Shown piece after piece: positions 34,678 through 47,727 of a stretch of 64,000 nucleotides of DNA. The position numbers and the translations under genes are program-made. The DNA comes from Pezicula radicicola. Its lineage: Eukaryota; Ascomycota; Leotiomycetes; Helotiales; Dermateaceae. Position 1 is the stretch's first letter, and every line of letters starts with the position of its first letter. Below the pieces are notes generated by a model. That model saw only the letters and a program-made list of their open reading frames with translations. It was not told the DNA's origin and searched no databases. The DNA lies in assembly GCA_003008705.1 (NCBI GenBank), contig PDUO01000018.1:832630-896629 (forward strand), in the 5' to 3' direction.

Positions 34678-37600
34678 ATGTCTTTCGGACAAAAACCGTC
34701 ACTTACAAACGGCCCGACAAACGGCTACAGTAACGGTCGCTCGAATGCATACTCTGATGGTTATGTAAATGCTAATTCAAACGGCCGTACAAATGGCTAC
34801 TCTGCTAGTCCCAGTGCAGATATAGACCCAAAAGTCCTTGAGGAGCTTCGAAAACTCGACCGAGAATTGAAGAACCATGGACGGGACACATCTTTGTTCC
34901 ATGGCGACAATCTCTTGGCTAACCCAGTCAAGATAATCCCACATACCTTGTCTGATATACCAGTTGTTGCGACGCTGCAAAATGCCTCTAAGATCAAAGA
35001 CCTTATATTGCATACCTCCTTGGCTGATGTAAAAGCGGTTGTAAACTTGCGCAATGCCCTCCAGATCGTACGGATCGCAAAGCAACTTGTCACGCAGCGT
35101 ACCCTCAATGTAAGTGTTACTTGGACTTCCTAGAAATTAAACTCAAACTTTTGAGATTCTGTGCTAATGTGCGGCCGGAAATAATAGCAAGCTGCTGCTG
35201 CGCAAATCATCTCGTCCCTATCGGATGATAGCGTAGTAAGGGAGCTTTTCCTTGAGAGCCAAGTCGTAGAAATGTACGACAAGATGTTGCATCCGCCATT
35301 GACATATCTAGGTGATGCATTTCAATATCGGACGGCTGATGGAAAATTCAACGCAAGTTTCTCCAAAGTCCCGTTGAAAACTTGTCGCTTAATTTCTGAC
35401 ACATTTAATCATTTTAGAATGTACTAAGTCCACATTTGGGTCAGGCAAATGCCCCCTATGCGAAGACTGTTCCATCGCAGACACGCGTTCTTGGAGCATT
35501 GCCTGATCCTGGCGATATCTTCGACAGTAATACTCCAATCCTCTTTACATTTAGCATATTTCAGAACTGACAAGCATGGAGGGCTCATGGCACGAGAAGA
35601 CACAAGAGAAAGCAGCTCGGGTCTGTCATCTATGCTGATTTATCACGCAACAATCATTATCCACGGTTTGTGCAGAGATCTGGTCTACATCAACTTGAAG
35701 TATTTCTGATTTTCTATAAGATATCTTCCGTACCAATGCCACGGATAAGAACATCTCAGATACATCCTCCTACCTGGATCTTTCGCCACTCTACGGCCAC
35801 AACGAAGAGACGCAGCGTGAAGTACGCGACGACAAGTACAAACTTGGATTACTGAAACCAGATACTTTCGCCGAGAAAAGGTTGCTCCGCCAGCCTCCTG
35901 GTGCGTGCATCTACCTGGTGATGTACAATCGCTACCATAATTATGCCGCAACACAACTTCGCCGAATAAACGAGAACGGCAGGTTTTCTGTACCTTTGGT
36001 TTATCAACCAGCAAAGCTCGTTGGCGTTGCAAAGAATTGTATTCCTGGCTTCAAAACCGACACGTCCCTCATAACATATCTAAGCGAGTATGGTACGTAT
36101 GGAGGAGCAATTTTGTTCCTATTCGGGGGTAATTTGAGAGGAGTTCCTCTTGAGACGTCCCCTTGAAGACGTTTTCTTTTGAGACATCTGCTCTCGAGAT
36201 ATGTCTCGGGAGTAACAACTTCAAATCTCCTACAGAAGAAGTAATTACTAACTCGCCTTGTACGGACAGAAAAATCGTGGAAGACATACAAAAAGGATGA
36301 TACCAAGCCAGTTCCTTCCAAATATGCTGAAGCCGAACTCCAGAAGTTGATTGATACTGAAAAATCAAAGGTCCAAGGCTTCGATCTGGATAAGTTGAAC
36401 AAAGCAATTGAGGATTTTGAAGCTGCTTATGATGCTGCATGGACCAAGTTAGACGATGATCTATTCAACACTGCTCGACTGTGAGTCAGATCAATCCCCA
36501 TATTATCTTCACAAACCAGCTTGATATTAATTTCCTATTTCTAGCATCACCTGTGGTCTATATGTCAACATTTCCATCCATGACTATCTGAGAGCCTTGA
36601 TGGGACTTCACCAATTTGATACGTCATTCACACTTGACCCAAGAATTTCCATTAATAAAGACGGCCAGAGAGATGCTGTCTCTCGCGGAATCGGTAATCA
36701 AGTTACAACAGAATTCAATCTGCTCTATCGCTTTCATTGTGCCATTTCTGGTAGGGATGAGAAGTGGACGGAAGACTTGATCACCAACTTGTCTGGTGGT
36801 ACCGTGGATCCAAAGAAACTAACCTGGGATGATTTCATGAAGATCGCCAAGTATGCTCCAAAAGAGGATATACCTAGTGATAAAGTTGAATTTGGTGTCA
36901 CAACTGAACCCCCCCACTTTAGAAGGAATGATTGTTCTGGCCTTTTTGACGACCAGCAGATGATTAACGAACTTATCGCTGCAATGGAAGCTCCTATTGG
37001 TATGGATCTCTGGCCCTAAATTCATCTTTCATCAAACTAACAGAAATCCATCAGGAAACTTTGGGGCCAGGAATGTGCCTCAATGCTTAAAGCAAGTTGA
37101 AGTCATGGGCATATTACAGGCCCGTAAATGGTTCGTCTCTACCTCATCTCCCAAGCTGTGCATTGGTTCTAAGCAAATTCCACAATTAGGGAAGTGGGAA
37201 CACTGAATGATTTCCGTGAATTCTTCCAAATGGATAGACATAAGGATTTTGAAAGCATTACCGACAACAAAAGTGTTCAAGATGCACTGAGAGATCTATA
37301 TGATCATCCGGATAAAGTCGAACTTTATCCCGGTATCTTCTGTGAGGGAAGTAATGATCCTAAGGGTTACAATGGATTGAATCTTGATCCTGGACCAAAT
37401 CAGAAAAAGTTTTCTTTGTGGACTGCCATCTTCTCGGACGCAATCACATTGTATGTACTCGATCTCTCAGAGAGAAGAATTGCCCTTTCAGCGATTTGAG
37501 TAACTCACCGGACTTGAGGGACTCTTAAGCCATCTAGAACAAGCTAACTTCAAGTTTTTGAATAGGGTTCGGTCCGATCGTTTTTACACAGTAGTAAGTC

Positions 37601-39883
37601 GCTATTTATCTCTAGCTTGATCGAGTCCTCAAATGCTAATTCAAATAAGGACTGGAACACAAACTCGCTTACCTCCTGGGGCATGAAAGAAGTCACACCA
37701 GATCTGGATATACTAAAGGGCTCCATGTTCCACCGACTCACCCAGAGAGCGTTCCCCCAATGGTTTCCCTACGATTCAATCCGCTTCTTCCACCCATTCT
37801 ACACAGCAGAACAAAACTCCAAATATGCAAGAGAACAAGGTTACGCCAAAGACTTCAAAATTGACGTTCAAAAAGTTGGTCGGAAAGAGTATGTTTACGA
37901 TTACACAAAATCAGAGCCAATGAAACCAAAGAAACCAGTTGTTTACAGTACCCTACCTGAGGTTAAGGCTATCCTTTGCGATAAATCTGGCAAGATTCAA
38001 AGCCCTGCCTCTTACGATAAGTCATGGATACCTGCAGATATTGCGGACAAATTTGCTCTTCAGCCTGTAGCTACGAAGAATTTGTCTTCTGAAATCTTGC
38101 AAGTTAACCCTGTTATGTTCATTGAATATTTCACGGAACTCACAAGATCTATAATCAAACGAGAGTTTTATGCTGTTGATGATCATACTTATCAGATCGA
38201 TGTTACTAGAGAGTAAGTTCATACTTCTCAACTATGTTCTGAAAAAAGTTACTTGAGCTGAAATCAAATAATAGCTTGGCAATCCCCGTCGTCACACGAT
38301 ACATCGCAGAATTCCTAGGATTCAGTCGCCGAGTCAAGTCAATCAATAACACGCGTGGCGAATTCACAGAGAACGAAATCTATCAACATATCACAAATTG
38401 TCAGGTTTTCTTCTCCTACATCTCCGACGAAACCAAGATCTTGGAACGACGATTGGCTGCACAGAAATCCATTACTTTCCTACTCAATCTCACCGAGAAC
38501 GGAAATATCAAGAGAGCAAATTCCTGGTTAAATGTTCTCTTTGGAAGACGTGATAACCCGAGGAACATGTGTGAGCTTGGATTGATAGTTGCTCGAAAAA
38601 CACTCAGACAACAAAACTGGAATTCTGGGAAAGCGGCAGCTGTTCTCTTGATGACTGCTCTTGATGGTGCATACAATTCTGTTCTTACAGTAAGCTTCAC
38701 ACACCAAGTTTTTCCAGGATTAAGACAATTTATTGACATCAAATTAGTTCACATGTGTGTTGAATAGATTTATGAAGGGCCTATATCGCGAAGAAGCAGA
38801 AAGAGATGGTAGAGCTGGAATCTCAGCAACAGCGATCTCCGATATCTGCGATTGGAAAAAAGTGCAAGCTTTCGCACTTCAAGATAGCAGAGAGGGTGAC
38901 AAGCAAATCAGAAGATTGGTCATCGCAACTGCACAACGTAGCGTCAGACTCCCAGTCGTTCGAAAGGTTGCTGAGTCAGGTGCCATACCCGTTTATGGAG
39001 CCAAACCTATTGAAGTAGTTCAGCGCGAGACCATAATCTGTGATGTTGTAAGTAGTCCCACCAGTGCACTATTCGGTATGATTGATTTACTAACACGCAA
39101 ATCATAAATAGCACAAAGCATATAAAACCGCACGCAAAGCAGATGAGGTAAAAGTTCAATCAGGTTACCAAAACAAATTCGACTCAGAAGAAGATTTTTG
39201 GCTCTTTGGCTCCAACAGAACGACCGGATCTTCATATGTTGATTCTCGAGAAGTTGCGATTAGCGCTTTGACAGCAATGGTCAAGGTACTTGCACAAACC
39301 AAAAACCTCCGAAGAGGTCACGACAGCCAGGGAAAATTGAAGAAAGTCAATCTCGATGAAACGATTGAGGGTTATGCGAACTATATCGCTCCAGGCCGCA
39401 TGAACGAAATTAAACGCAAAGTCCAAGAAATTCTCGACAAGGGAGAGCCTGTTGGATCACCAGAAGATAAAAAACCATGGAATGATGCGCAGGCTATGAA
39501 GAGTATTCTCAATGATAGTGCTTTGCATAACTTTTTGCAGCCTAGGATGAATACCTACCTAACAGTTGAATGGGATGAGATGATTCCTTTCCCCACAAGT
39601 AAGTCTCATCTTTTCATTATCAATCTAACATTGCATCAGCCTTCACTAACAATATTTTCTTCCCACAGCCTGGAAAGTCCGCTTCGATGGATACGGCCCA
39701 AGTGATTACACAAAAATCAAACTAAACAAGCCATTAAACCCGGACACCTTCCCTCCATTCTATCAACCAAAAGGCCCAAGTTCTTATGGTGGTTCTTTTG
39801 GTGGTAATTGCCCTCCTGGTGATGTGCTCCCTGCAGCTAATGCACCTGTTATTTCGGCTGGATGTGGTGCTATGGGGAGATAA
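34678..39883 (+). CDS. ppo: Psi-producing oxygenase (fatty-acid dioxygenase with P450-like half)
   Basis: Exons: 34678-35109, 35188-35352, 35418-35526, 35555-35665, 35721-36092, 36270-36480, 36545-36999, 37055-37130, 37190-37450, 37566-37593, 37650-38212, 38275-38689, 38748-39047, 39112-39598, 39669-39883, giving 1399 aa (usual size about 1100). The N-terminal dioxygenase half has the distal-His block IIIHDIFRTN (His272), SYLDLSPLYG, NRYHNYAATQL and NLLYRFH with catalytic Tyr528 and proximal His531. It should oxidise linoleate to hydroperoxides. The C-terminal half resembles the fused P450, but FGSNRTTGSSYVDSREVA replaces the FG.GPH.C.G heme loop, with no Cys, as known for PpoC-type 10R-dioxygenases. 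Intron 2 uses a GC donor (GCAAGT), exon 10 is only 28 nt, and the step 35527-35554 is either a 28-nt intron or a frame break. The N-terminus is rich in Asn, Gly and Ser. Confidence 0.88.
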
Positions 39884-40992
39884 GCAGATAAAAGTTTCTT
39901 TGGTTTCTAGTTTTGATTTCTTTTGTTAATTGTAGAAGAATAGAAAAGGTTTTCTTTTTCTTTCTTTTTCTTCGCATATTGTTGACGAAAATCCATGAAT
40001 TGCAAGCCACTCCCTAATCCAAATCACTTCCACCTAACCCTCCTCCTTTAGAAACTCCTTATAAGCAAGCAATCACAACTAATATTTCAACTTCTAAACC
40101 GTTATTTGTCTCGTACTATTTAAGATATTAGATTATTTTCTCTAGCTAATACTGGCCATCGTACTATACCTCTAAGTGTGTTTAAAAACTCACTTATTTA
40201 TAAGGTTAGGGGTTTGTGCGCAAAATTGTATTTTCGAAGAGGCACTATATCTCTAGGCTGTAGGCCCCTAAATGGTAGAATTATAGGCTATGCGTCTAGG
40301 CTGCAAGTCCCGAAACTATAGGGATTCTAGCCTGAATTTACTGACCCCTAGCCGCGGGACCAGGCAAGGGATAGCTAGATTTATCACCATGGAAGAATAT
40401 CTCCCAGGGAAAAAATTCTACATACATATTGTACAATTCTCGACACGTCATCTATTCTTTTACAACTCTCTATAACGAGGACCTAATTTTTTTCACCCCA
40501 ATAATATTCTGTCTACATATAGACTTTGGAAGATGTTTTGCATACTCTAGATTATTTATGACCTCGATCAAGTCTTTCTAGATATTTAAGAGCCAATTGT
40601 AGATTTGGGAGCAAAAGAAATAGCTATGATACTAAGTGAGCTGTGGTGGGAAGAGGCAGAAAATCGGGCGACAAACTCTCTTCCTGGTACTTGGAAGGGT
40701 AGTTGAGTGGCAACGACCAGGCGTTTGATTTGAATGGTTGTTTGCACCAAACGATGGATTCTAGCGATAATGCTAGCAGGCACTGAGTAGGTACTAATGA
40801 CCACTAAATGATTTTGACTAGTTCCTACATCTCATTTTATACAACAAACAAGCAGCAAATTTTAAGTACTCGTAACACGTCTCCTCATCCCACGGCAGAC
40901 ACTAATCGCCATTCCCGAACACCTGCCCCTTATAGAAACGCCAATCACCTACAAGCCCAAGCACCAAAAATACGTTTTCCAACTAACGATCC
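39884..40992. other. Intergenic region
   Basis: 3' flanks of the convergent Ppo and Ku70 genes. Contains short T/C-rich tracts at 39950-39975 and a patch around 40250-40340 with repeated CTAGGCTG(T/C)A words (TCTAGGCTGTAGGCC and GTCTAGGCTGCAAGTCC). No gene is seen. Confidence 0.45.
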
Positions 40993-43087
40993 TCAGTTGT
41001 TTTCAATCCACGCCTCAACTCTCTCCACAAGTTCGGCTTTTCTGCCTGAAAGAGCAAGACCCTTCGCTGCACAGAATTCCTTCAGTTCCGCTACTGTCCT
41101 CCTATTCAGTGAAGGAACAACTTCACGTAATTCTCCCGTAGTCATGGTGGCCAATGACTCTTCTTTAGGCTCGCTCTTCACCCTCTTCCGTACTCCGTTG
41201 TCATCATCATCAAGATCTCGGCGCCTCTTTAACGCCCGAGTCTGTTCATCAAGTACCTCCCCCCATTTTATCGCATATTCACCAGCTCGCTTGTGGATCT
41301 GTCGATATTTGGGAATGGTCTTGTCCTCTGGGATTTCTGGGACTTCTTCATCTAGAGCCAAAGCTTGCAGGATTCTGTAATGCCATTGTAACGCCGGGTT
41401 TGGGTATTTGCTAGGGTCGTATTCGGCCTTGGGAAGTTGAAGCTGTAGCCAGGTTAGCTTGAACTCGTTATTCAGAACTCCCCAAAATGCTCCTCAAGAA
41501 AATCAAGACGTACTTGTTGGACGATAACCCTCATGGCATCTACCAACACGTCAGTAGCTACGACTGGCTTCTGTGTCTCGGGAGGATGCCGAATGTCGTC
41601 AGCAAAGGGTAGAGGATAGAGCCAAAGGCCTTGGGGGATAATTTGACCGCCAGTAGTTGAGTCCAGTTTCTCCGTCGATGGCAGGATAGCAACAAGAATT
41701 GGGGTGGCATTAGAGCGAGCAATGAACCAGGCGACACCCATCTTCTTATCCTTCAAGAGTTTTTTCCACAGTGCAGAGAAAACTCGGGTTGACCCAATAT
41801 AGTCATCTTCGCTGGGATAGATGAAAGTGGACTTGTTCATCGATGCCCAATTTGGAAGCATAGACTGCGGCTTAAACCCAATGATGCGAATACCTACTGG
41901 TCCGAAGTTCCTTAACTCTTTCTGTTCTTCGGGTGAAAACAGTACCTGTTCACCGCCAAATTTGTAGGCTTTCCTGATCTGAAGTGCCTCTACCGCCTTC
42001 TCGTCATCCGCAGCTATTCTCTCAGTCTTGCCCGTGACAATCTGGGCTTTCTCGCCATCGACATAGATATAGTCTTTCCGGGCTGGCTTCTGCCTCATTA
42101 AGATATTATAACCTTTAACGGAGATCTTGAAGTCAGGGCCGATCTCGAATGGCATATGTGAGAATAGTGTTCGCTTAGGGGTTTGTTTAGAATTTATGTC
42201 CGAGATCAAGCTGGTCAATAAGTGGATTCCGTCAGTACCAGCTTTGTGTCTGTGATGAGCCACGGGTCCCAAGGCATGTTCATCTGTTTGGGTTGGGTCT
42301 CGGTATATGATGTCCTGAAATATGTCAGTACAGTGGTCGGAGATCCGTACAAGTGCTTACATCATAAAACTTAGCCACATCAAAATCATGATCGGGCTTT
42401 GAAATTGGGAAGAGCTCAATCTGTACACCAAGATCATAGAGATCCTTAGCTCTGACAGTAGCAGAATTTCTGACCGCCTTGTCCCCGGAATGTGGATCAT
42501 CGTTGTCTGTGATGACGAAGAGTCTTCTGGAACCGAAGTTTGGTGCTCTGGTTGTGAAGATTTGGTTTGCACAGAACAATACATTAGCCATAGAAACCGG
42601 CTCATCCGCGGGCTCCAATATATCTTTGGCTTCCTCTTCATCCTCCACAAGACTTCGAAGTGCTTTGACATCCTGAGCAGATGGCACATCGAGGTCATTG
42701 AGAAGATAGCAATGTGGGTATGAAATCGTGCCATGGGTGCTCTCTTCGCCAGTAAATTTTGACTTCTCAGTGCCAAATAGCAAAACTCCCATCATATCCT
42801 TAGGGTTCGAGATGATTCTCTGTTGCATTATCTGGTATGCACACTTCAGGGCCGCTGATGTAGGGCTATCTTTATCGGCTTTCCTGTCGTCGGAGGATGG
42901 AGGAGGCGCAAGCATCGAGGAGCTGACATCGATAGCGAAGAGTACTGCATCTTTGTCCGTTCTGTAGTTCTGCCAAGATGTTAGATATGAGGCAGCGTTG
43001 AAGGCGGTCTCTACAGACGGTCTCATCCAGTTCATCCTCCTCTTCCTCTTCCTCGCCATCCCGCTTCCAGCTTTCGTTGTCGGCCAT
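40993..43087 (-). CDS. KU70: Ku70 DNA end-binding subunit
   Basis: Four exons on the minus strand: 43087-43019, 42969-42361, 42314-41514 and 41442-40993, giving 642 aa. Introns are 49, 46 and 71 nt, all GT-AG, all at phase 0. The start gives [18 protein letters not shown]. The vWA-like N-terminal domain begins [19 protein letters not shown] (residues 24-42). The Ku core includes [18 protein letters not shown] and [40 protein letters not shown] is the typical end of the core. The C-terminal SAP domain is [20 protein letters not shown], about 607-640. With Ku80 it forms the ring that loads on double-strand breaks for non-homologous end joining, and it also acts at telomeres. It is head to head with ferrochelatase. 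Confidence 0.95.
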
Positions 43088-43476
43088 GTCTTACTGTGTT
43101 GAGCTTTACGCCGGCGCAAGAATACTCTTCGACGTACTGGAGACAGGATACGCCGTCGTGATTGATTGATGTGATTGATGGGTTTGATTGATGGACGTTG
43201 TGTTGTTCGTCGTTCAACTTACTTCAACAGGCAGGCACGAAGTCACGTGAAAGGACATTTCAATTCGACCCTCCCGATTGGCGTGGGCTGGCTCTGATCC
43301 TCGTCATCGAACAGCATCCTTGTAGACTTTCAATTCCCTTCGTACTCGCTGAAGCTTACTGTATCTTAGGCGCACAATATTCTACTTCGACTGAACTGTC
43401 CTCTACATCCTCAACGCCATGCATATGCGACAGTAATCATTTCCTTCACCTGTTTACTCTACGATTGTCTTCAACA
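43088..43476. promoter_or_regulatory. Divergent promoter region, Ku70 / ferrochelatase
   Basis: 389 bp lie between the two start codons. Contains a short imperfect run of GATTGATxxG/T words (43155-43195, GATTGATTGATGTGATTGAT) near the Ku70 side. It also holds a CACGTGA word near 43243. No TATA box is obvious. Confidence 0.5.
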
Positions 43477-44865
<1,389 letters not shown>

Positions 44866-45474
44866 ATCTGACTAGGTGTACGATCTTATTTATGACCAAA
44901 AAGGAAAAATGTAACTTTATTCAGCTCAGCTCTAAGTAGACGCTCTCTGTGCTTTGGGATGAAATTAGAATTCTATTAAGCTCTTAATTAGCGAAAAATG
45001 TCATTGGCGCAATGTTGGTTATGCAGTTCTATTCACAACTAAAAGGCGTGATTTGTAAATACTAAATACGACTAGAATAATGGTCAAAAGTGAGAGTCAC
45101 GTTGGAGGCTAGCAACGAACTTAGTTACCAACCCATATAGTTTACTTTAGATTAAATAGCTCCTATAGTAAAATTAATGTTTATATAGATAGCTTCGGAG
45201 TCAACAACTGTATCAAACCCTTCTGAGGACATAATCTTGCAAAGACCAAAACCGAAAAGTAACGGAACGAAGGTGAGAAGTCTAGATTTCCTGTAGTATT
45301 TTCAATTACATGCCGTAGCCCACTAAAACACACACAATGCTATTCTGATTCTCTGATCATCTCCCTTTTAAATCAAGAGACTTTAGGCTAGGTATATAGA
45401 TACGTCAGAGTTATTCCATTCTGTTATGATACTGTTGTTTATTCCATCTCATTCAGTAATATTCACATCTTCTT
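44866..45474. other. Intergenic region
   Basis: Between convergent ends of the ferrochelatase gene and the minus-strand gene at 45475. AT-rich, with no feature supported. Confidence 0.45.
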
Positions 45475-46641
45475 TCACAGCATCGCACTAATAGAACAAT
45501 CACCCCCTCTCTTACGTCTCTTCACCCTTTTCACCCCTTCCTCCCTAACACCACCCTCTTCCATCCCCTCCACTAAAAAATCCCTATGCGAACTAGGTGG
45601 ACTAGGATACATCTCCCCATGTCGCACTACAATAACCCCGGAATCTACCGGTCCATCTCTCAACACAGACCTCCTCACTTCCTCCAAACCCGAATCCGCA
45701 TAGTAGTTTGGAGACGTAAAGAAACTCTGTTGTGTAATTGAAATTAGTTGATCAACAGTAATGGCCGATCCTGATTTCTCAGATAGAATATCCGCTGCGT
45801 GTTCGAGGATTCGACGTTCTGCGGGATGGAAATTCGGGGTTGTGGTTGGCGGGATTTGAGATTTGTTGGTGGGTTTGTGGGGTTCTGTGTTGGGTTTCTT
45901 GGGTTGTTTGAGTGGGTTTGAGATGATTGTATTATTTGAGTGAGGTCGGGGTTCTGAGACTTCTGGATTTGGTGTTTTTGTTGAAGTAGTTGATGAAATC
46001 TTTCTGGGGGTTCTGGAGTTCTGGGGTCTCTCTTCTTCTTTGGTTGCGGCTCTTTTGCGTTTGGTAGTTCCTGGAGTTGCTTCTTTTAACTCTTGTTTAG
46101 TACCCTCTGATATAGGGGAAGTTAAAGTTGAATTCCGCGTTCGAGTTCGAGATGGGCTTGGTTTCCCTATATCTCTACCAAAGCGAACTCCTGTTCTGGT
46201 ACAGAAATATGAAGGTGTGGCGATTGCTTGCTGAGTAGTAGATTCCTGCTCCTGTCCACTCTTTTCTACAATCTTTGCTCCTAGCTTTCTTTTTTTCTCT
46301 GTGGAAGTGCTGATGTTTGTTGTGGACCTGGGTTGGATCTTGGGTGTATCCATCTTGAATGAATATACGTTAGTGGTTCCCTTCATGTTATCCCCCGAGA
46401 TTGAGCTTACATTAGTAGAGATCGTGTCTTCTTTAGAATGGTCATAGCCTTCATTAATGCTCTTGCCACCTCCGACTACATCATCACGCCCTTCTTCCTT
46501 TTCATCAAGTCCATCCCGCTCCCGCTTCGAAGCATCATTTACATCATTGCCATTACTGCCTCTTTCATCACTACAACTACTGCCACTCTCCTGATCCATC
46601 GATGCTGTGTTGTATCTCAGCTGAAGAAAAAGATTCATCAT
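45475..46641 (-). CDS. Unknown Ser/Thr/Lys-rich, probably nuclear protein
   Basis: Single frame of 388 aa from ATG 46641; an alternative start at MDQESGSS would be 14 residues shorter. Residues 1-265 are low in complexity (Ser, Thr, Asn, Lys, Pro) with basic clusters such as KKRKLGAK and TKRKRAATKEEE that could act as nuclear localisation signals. A short ordered-looking block follows (about 270-345): HPAERRILEHAADILSEKSG, then ITVDQLISITQQSFFTSPNY, then a GEMYPSPPSSHRDFLVEGME segment. The C-terminus is basic (KRVKRRKRGG). No family is recognised. The length and codon structure of the C-terminal block argue that it is real. Confidence 0.55.
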   Translation of the reverse strand: MMNLFLQLRYNTASMDQESGSSCSDERGSNGNDVNDASKRERDGLDEKEEGRDDVVGGGKSINEGYDHSKEDTISTNVSSISGDNMKGTTNVYSFKMDTPKIQPRSTTNISTSTEKKRKLGAKIVEKSGQEQESTTQQAIATPSYFCTRTGVRFGRDIGKPSPSRTRTRNSTLTSPISEGTKQELKEATPGTTKRKRAATKEEERPQNSRTPRKISSTTSTKTPNPEVSEPRPHSNNTIISNPLKQPKKPNTEPHKPTNKSQIPPTTTPNFHPAERRILEHAADILSEKSGSAITVDQLISITQQSFFTSPNYYADSGLEEVRRSVLRDGPVDSGVIVVRHGEMYPSPPSSHRDFLVEGMEEGGVREEGVKRVKRRKRGGDCSISAML

Positions 46642-47727
46642 TTTGAACGAATGAAAAGAATAATCGATAAGGTAGGTGCACTCTGGTTTGGGGCAAAGTA
46701 TGAGTGAGTTGGAGAATTGAATGATTTATATATACGTAATGCTGATTGTGATTAAGACTGACTACTAGTGGGAGCCAGGTGTGTGTACTACGGAATGCCG
46801 TAGGGAGTCCAAAACCAGATTTTTGAAGTTTTTCCTTGCTAGCTACACTCCTACGGGTACTATCGGGCGCACCTCCATATTACTATATATAGGTAGATAA
46901 GGCAGGTAAGGTAGGTATGTTTTAGAATTATAGACTTACCTTAAGGTATTTTTTAGGGGAGAATAGCCCATATTTTTTTAATAGCTATAGGCTTGTATTT
47001 TTTAGTAACTATAGACGTACTTTTTCAGGGGAGTACAGCTTGTATTTTAAGCGACTACAAGCCTATACTCTTAGATAACCCTAAGAATATAGGCTTATTC
47101 TTATAATTACTTGCTTATGAACACTTGTTTCTGATAATTCACTGCAAATGGAAAGGAGTTCCCTAAATAAAGCCTTAGCGTCCTTACCTGTTTTTAGACT
47201 AATAACTCCCTATGTCATTATGTATGTGTAGCGCGACTTTTCTACTATACGAGTAGTATAAACTTTAGGAACCTAAGACAAAGCACAACATCTTTGACAG
47301 TAGGTTATCTTCTATAGAGTAATAACTGTCTACTTTAAAGATAACTAACTATATAAGATTTGGTACTAGAATAGAAATTGAATTTCTTTGTCTAACTTTA
47401 CAAGTATAGAGTAAGCCTCTTTTTTTCCAGGTGAGGCTAGTTTAAAATGTACTCTCTATAACCTAAAGTATAGGTATATAAGGTCCTTAAGTCAATTATA
47501 AGGTGTAGAAACTACAAAAAAAGAGATTTTGAGCCTATGTACTAATATATCCGGCGTTCCGTACTTCGTTAAGAAACGCTATGCGGGCGGTTCTGAAGCT
47601 CATTTAGCAAAGAGGGGGCATAGAGGGGGAGTGGCATAACAATGTAAAATCTTAAGGGAAACACTGGAGTCAATTTTTGATATATTTATTGTATAAGATT
47701 AAGAGTAGCTTAGTCTTCTTAACCTGC
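46642..47727. other. AT-rich intergenic region
   Basis: About 1.1 kb of AT-rich DNA, strongest from 46880 to 47560, without open frames. It contains repeated words of the type CTATAGGCTTGTATTTT, ACTATAGACGTACTTTTT and ACTACAAGCCTATACTC at 46925-47100, some inverted relative to others. It may be an eroded, C-to-T mutated element. Confidence 0.45.

Noticed and set aside
41443..41513. Separate gene for the C-terminal SAP part of Ku70
   Set aside because: A 71-nt phase-0 intron joins VIVQQ to [10 protein letters not shown] exactly as in Ku70 proteins, so it is the last exon of the same gene.
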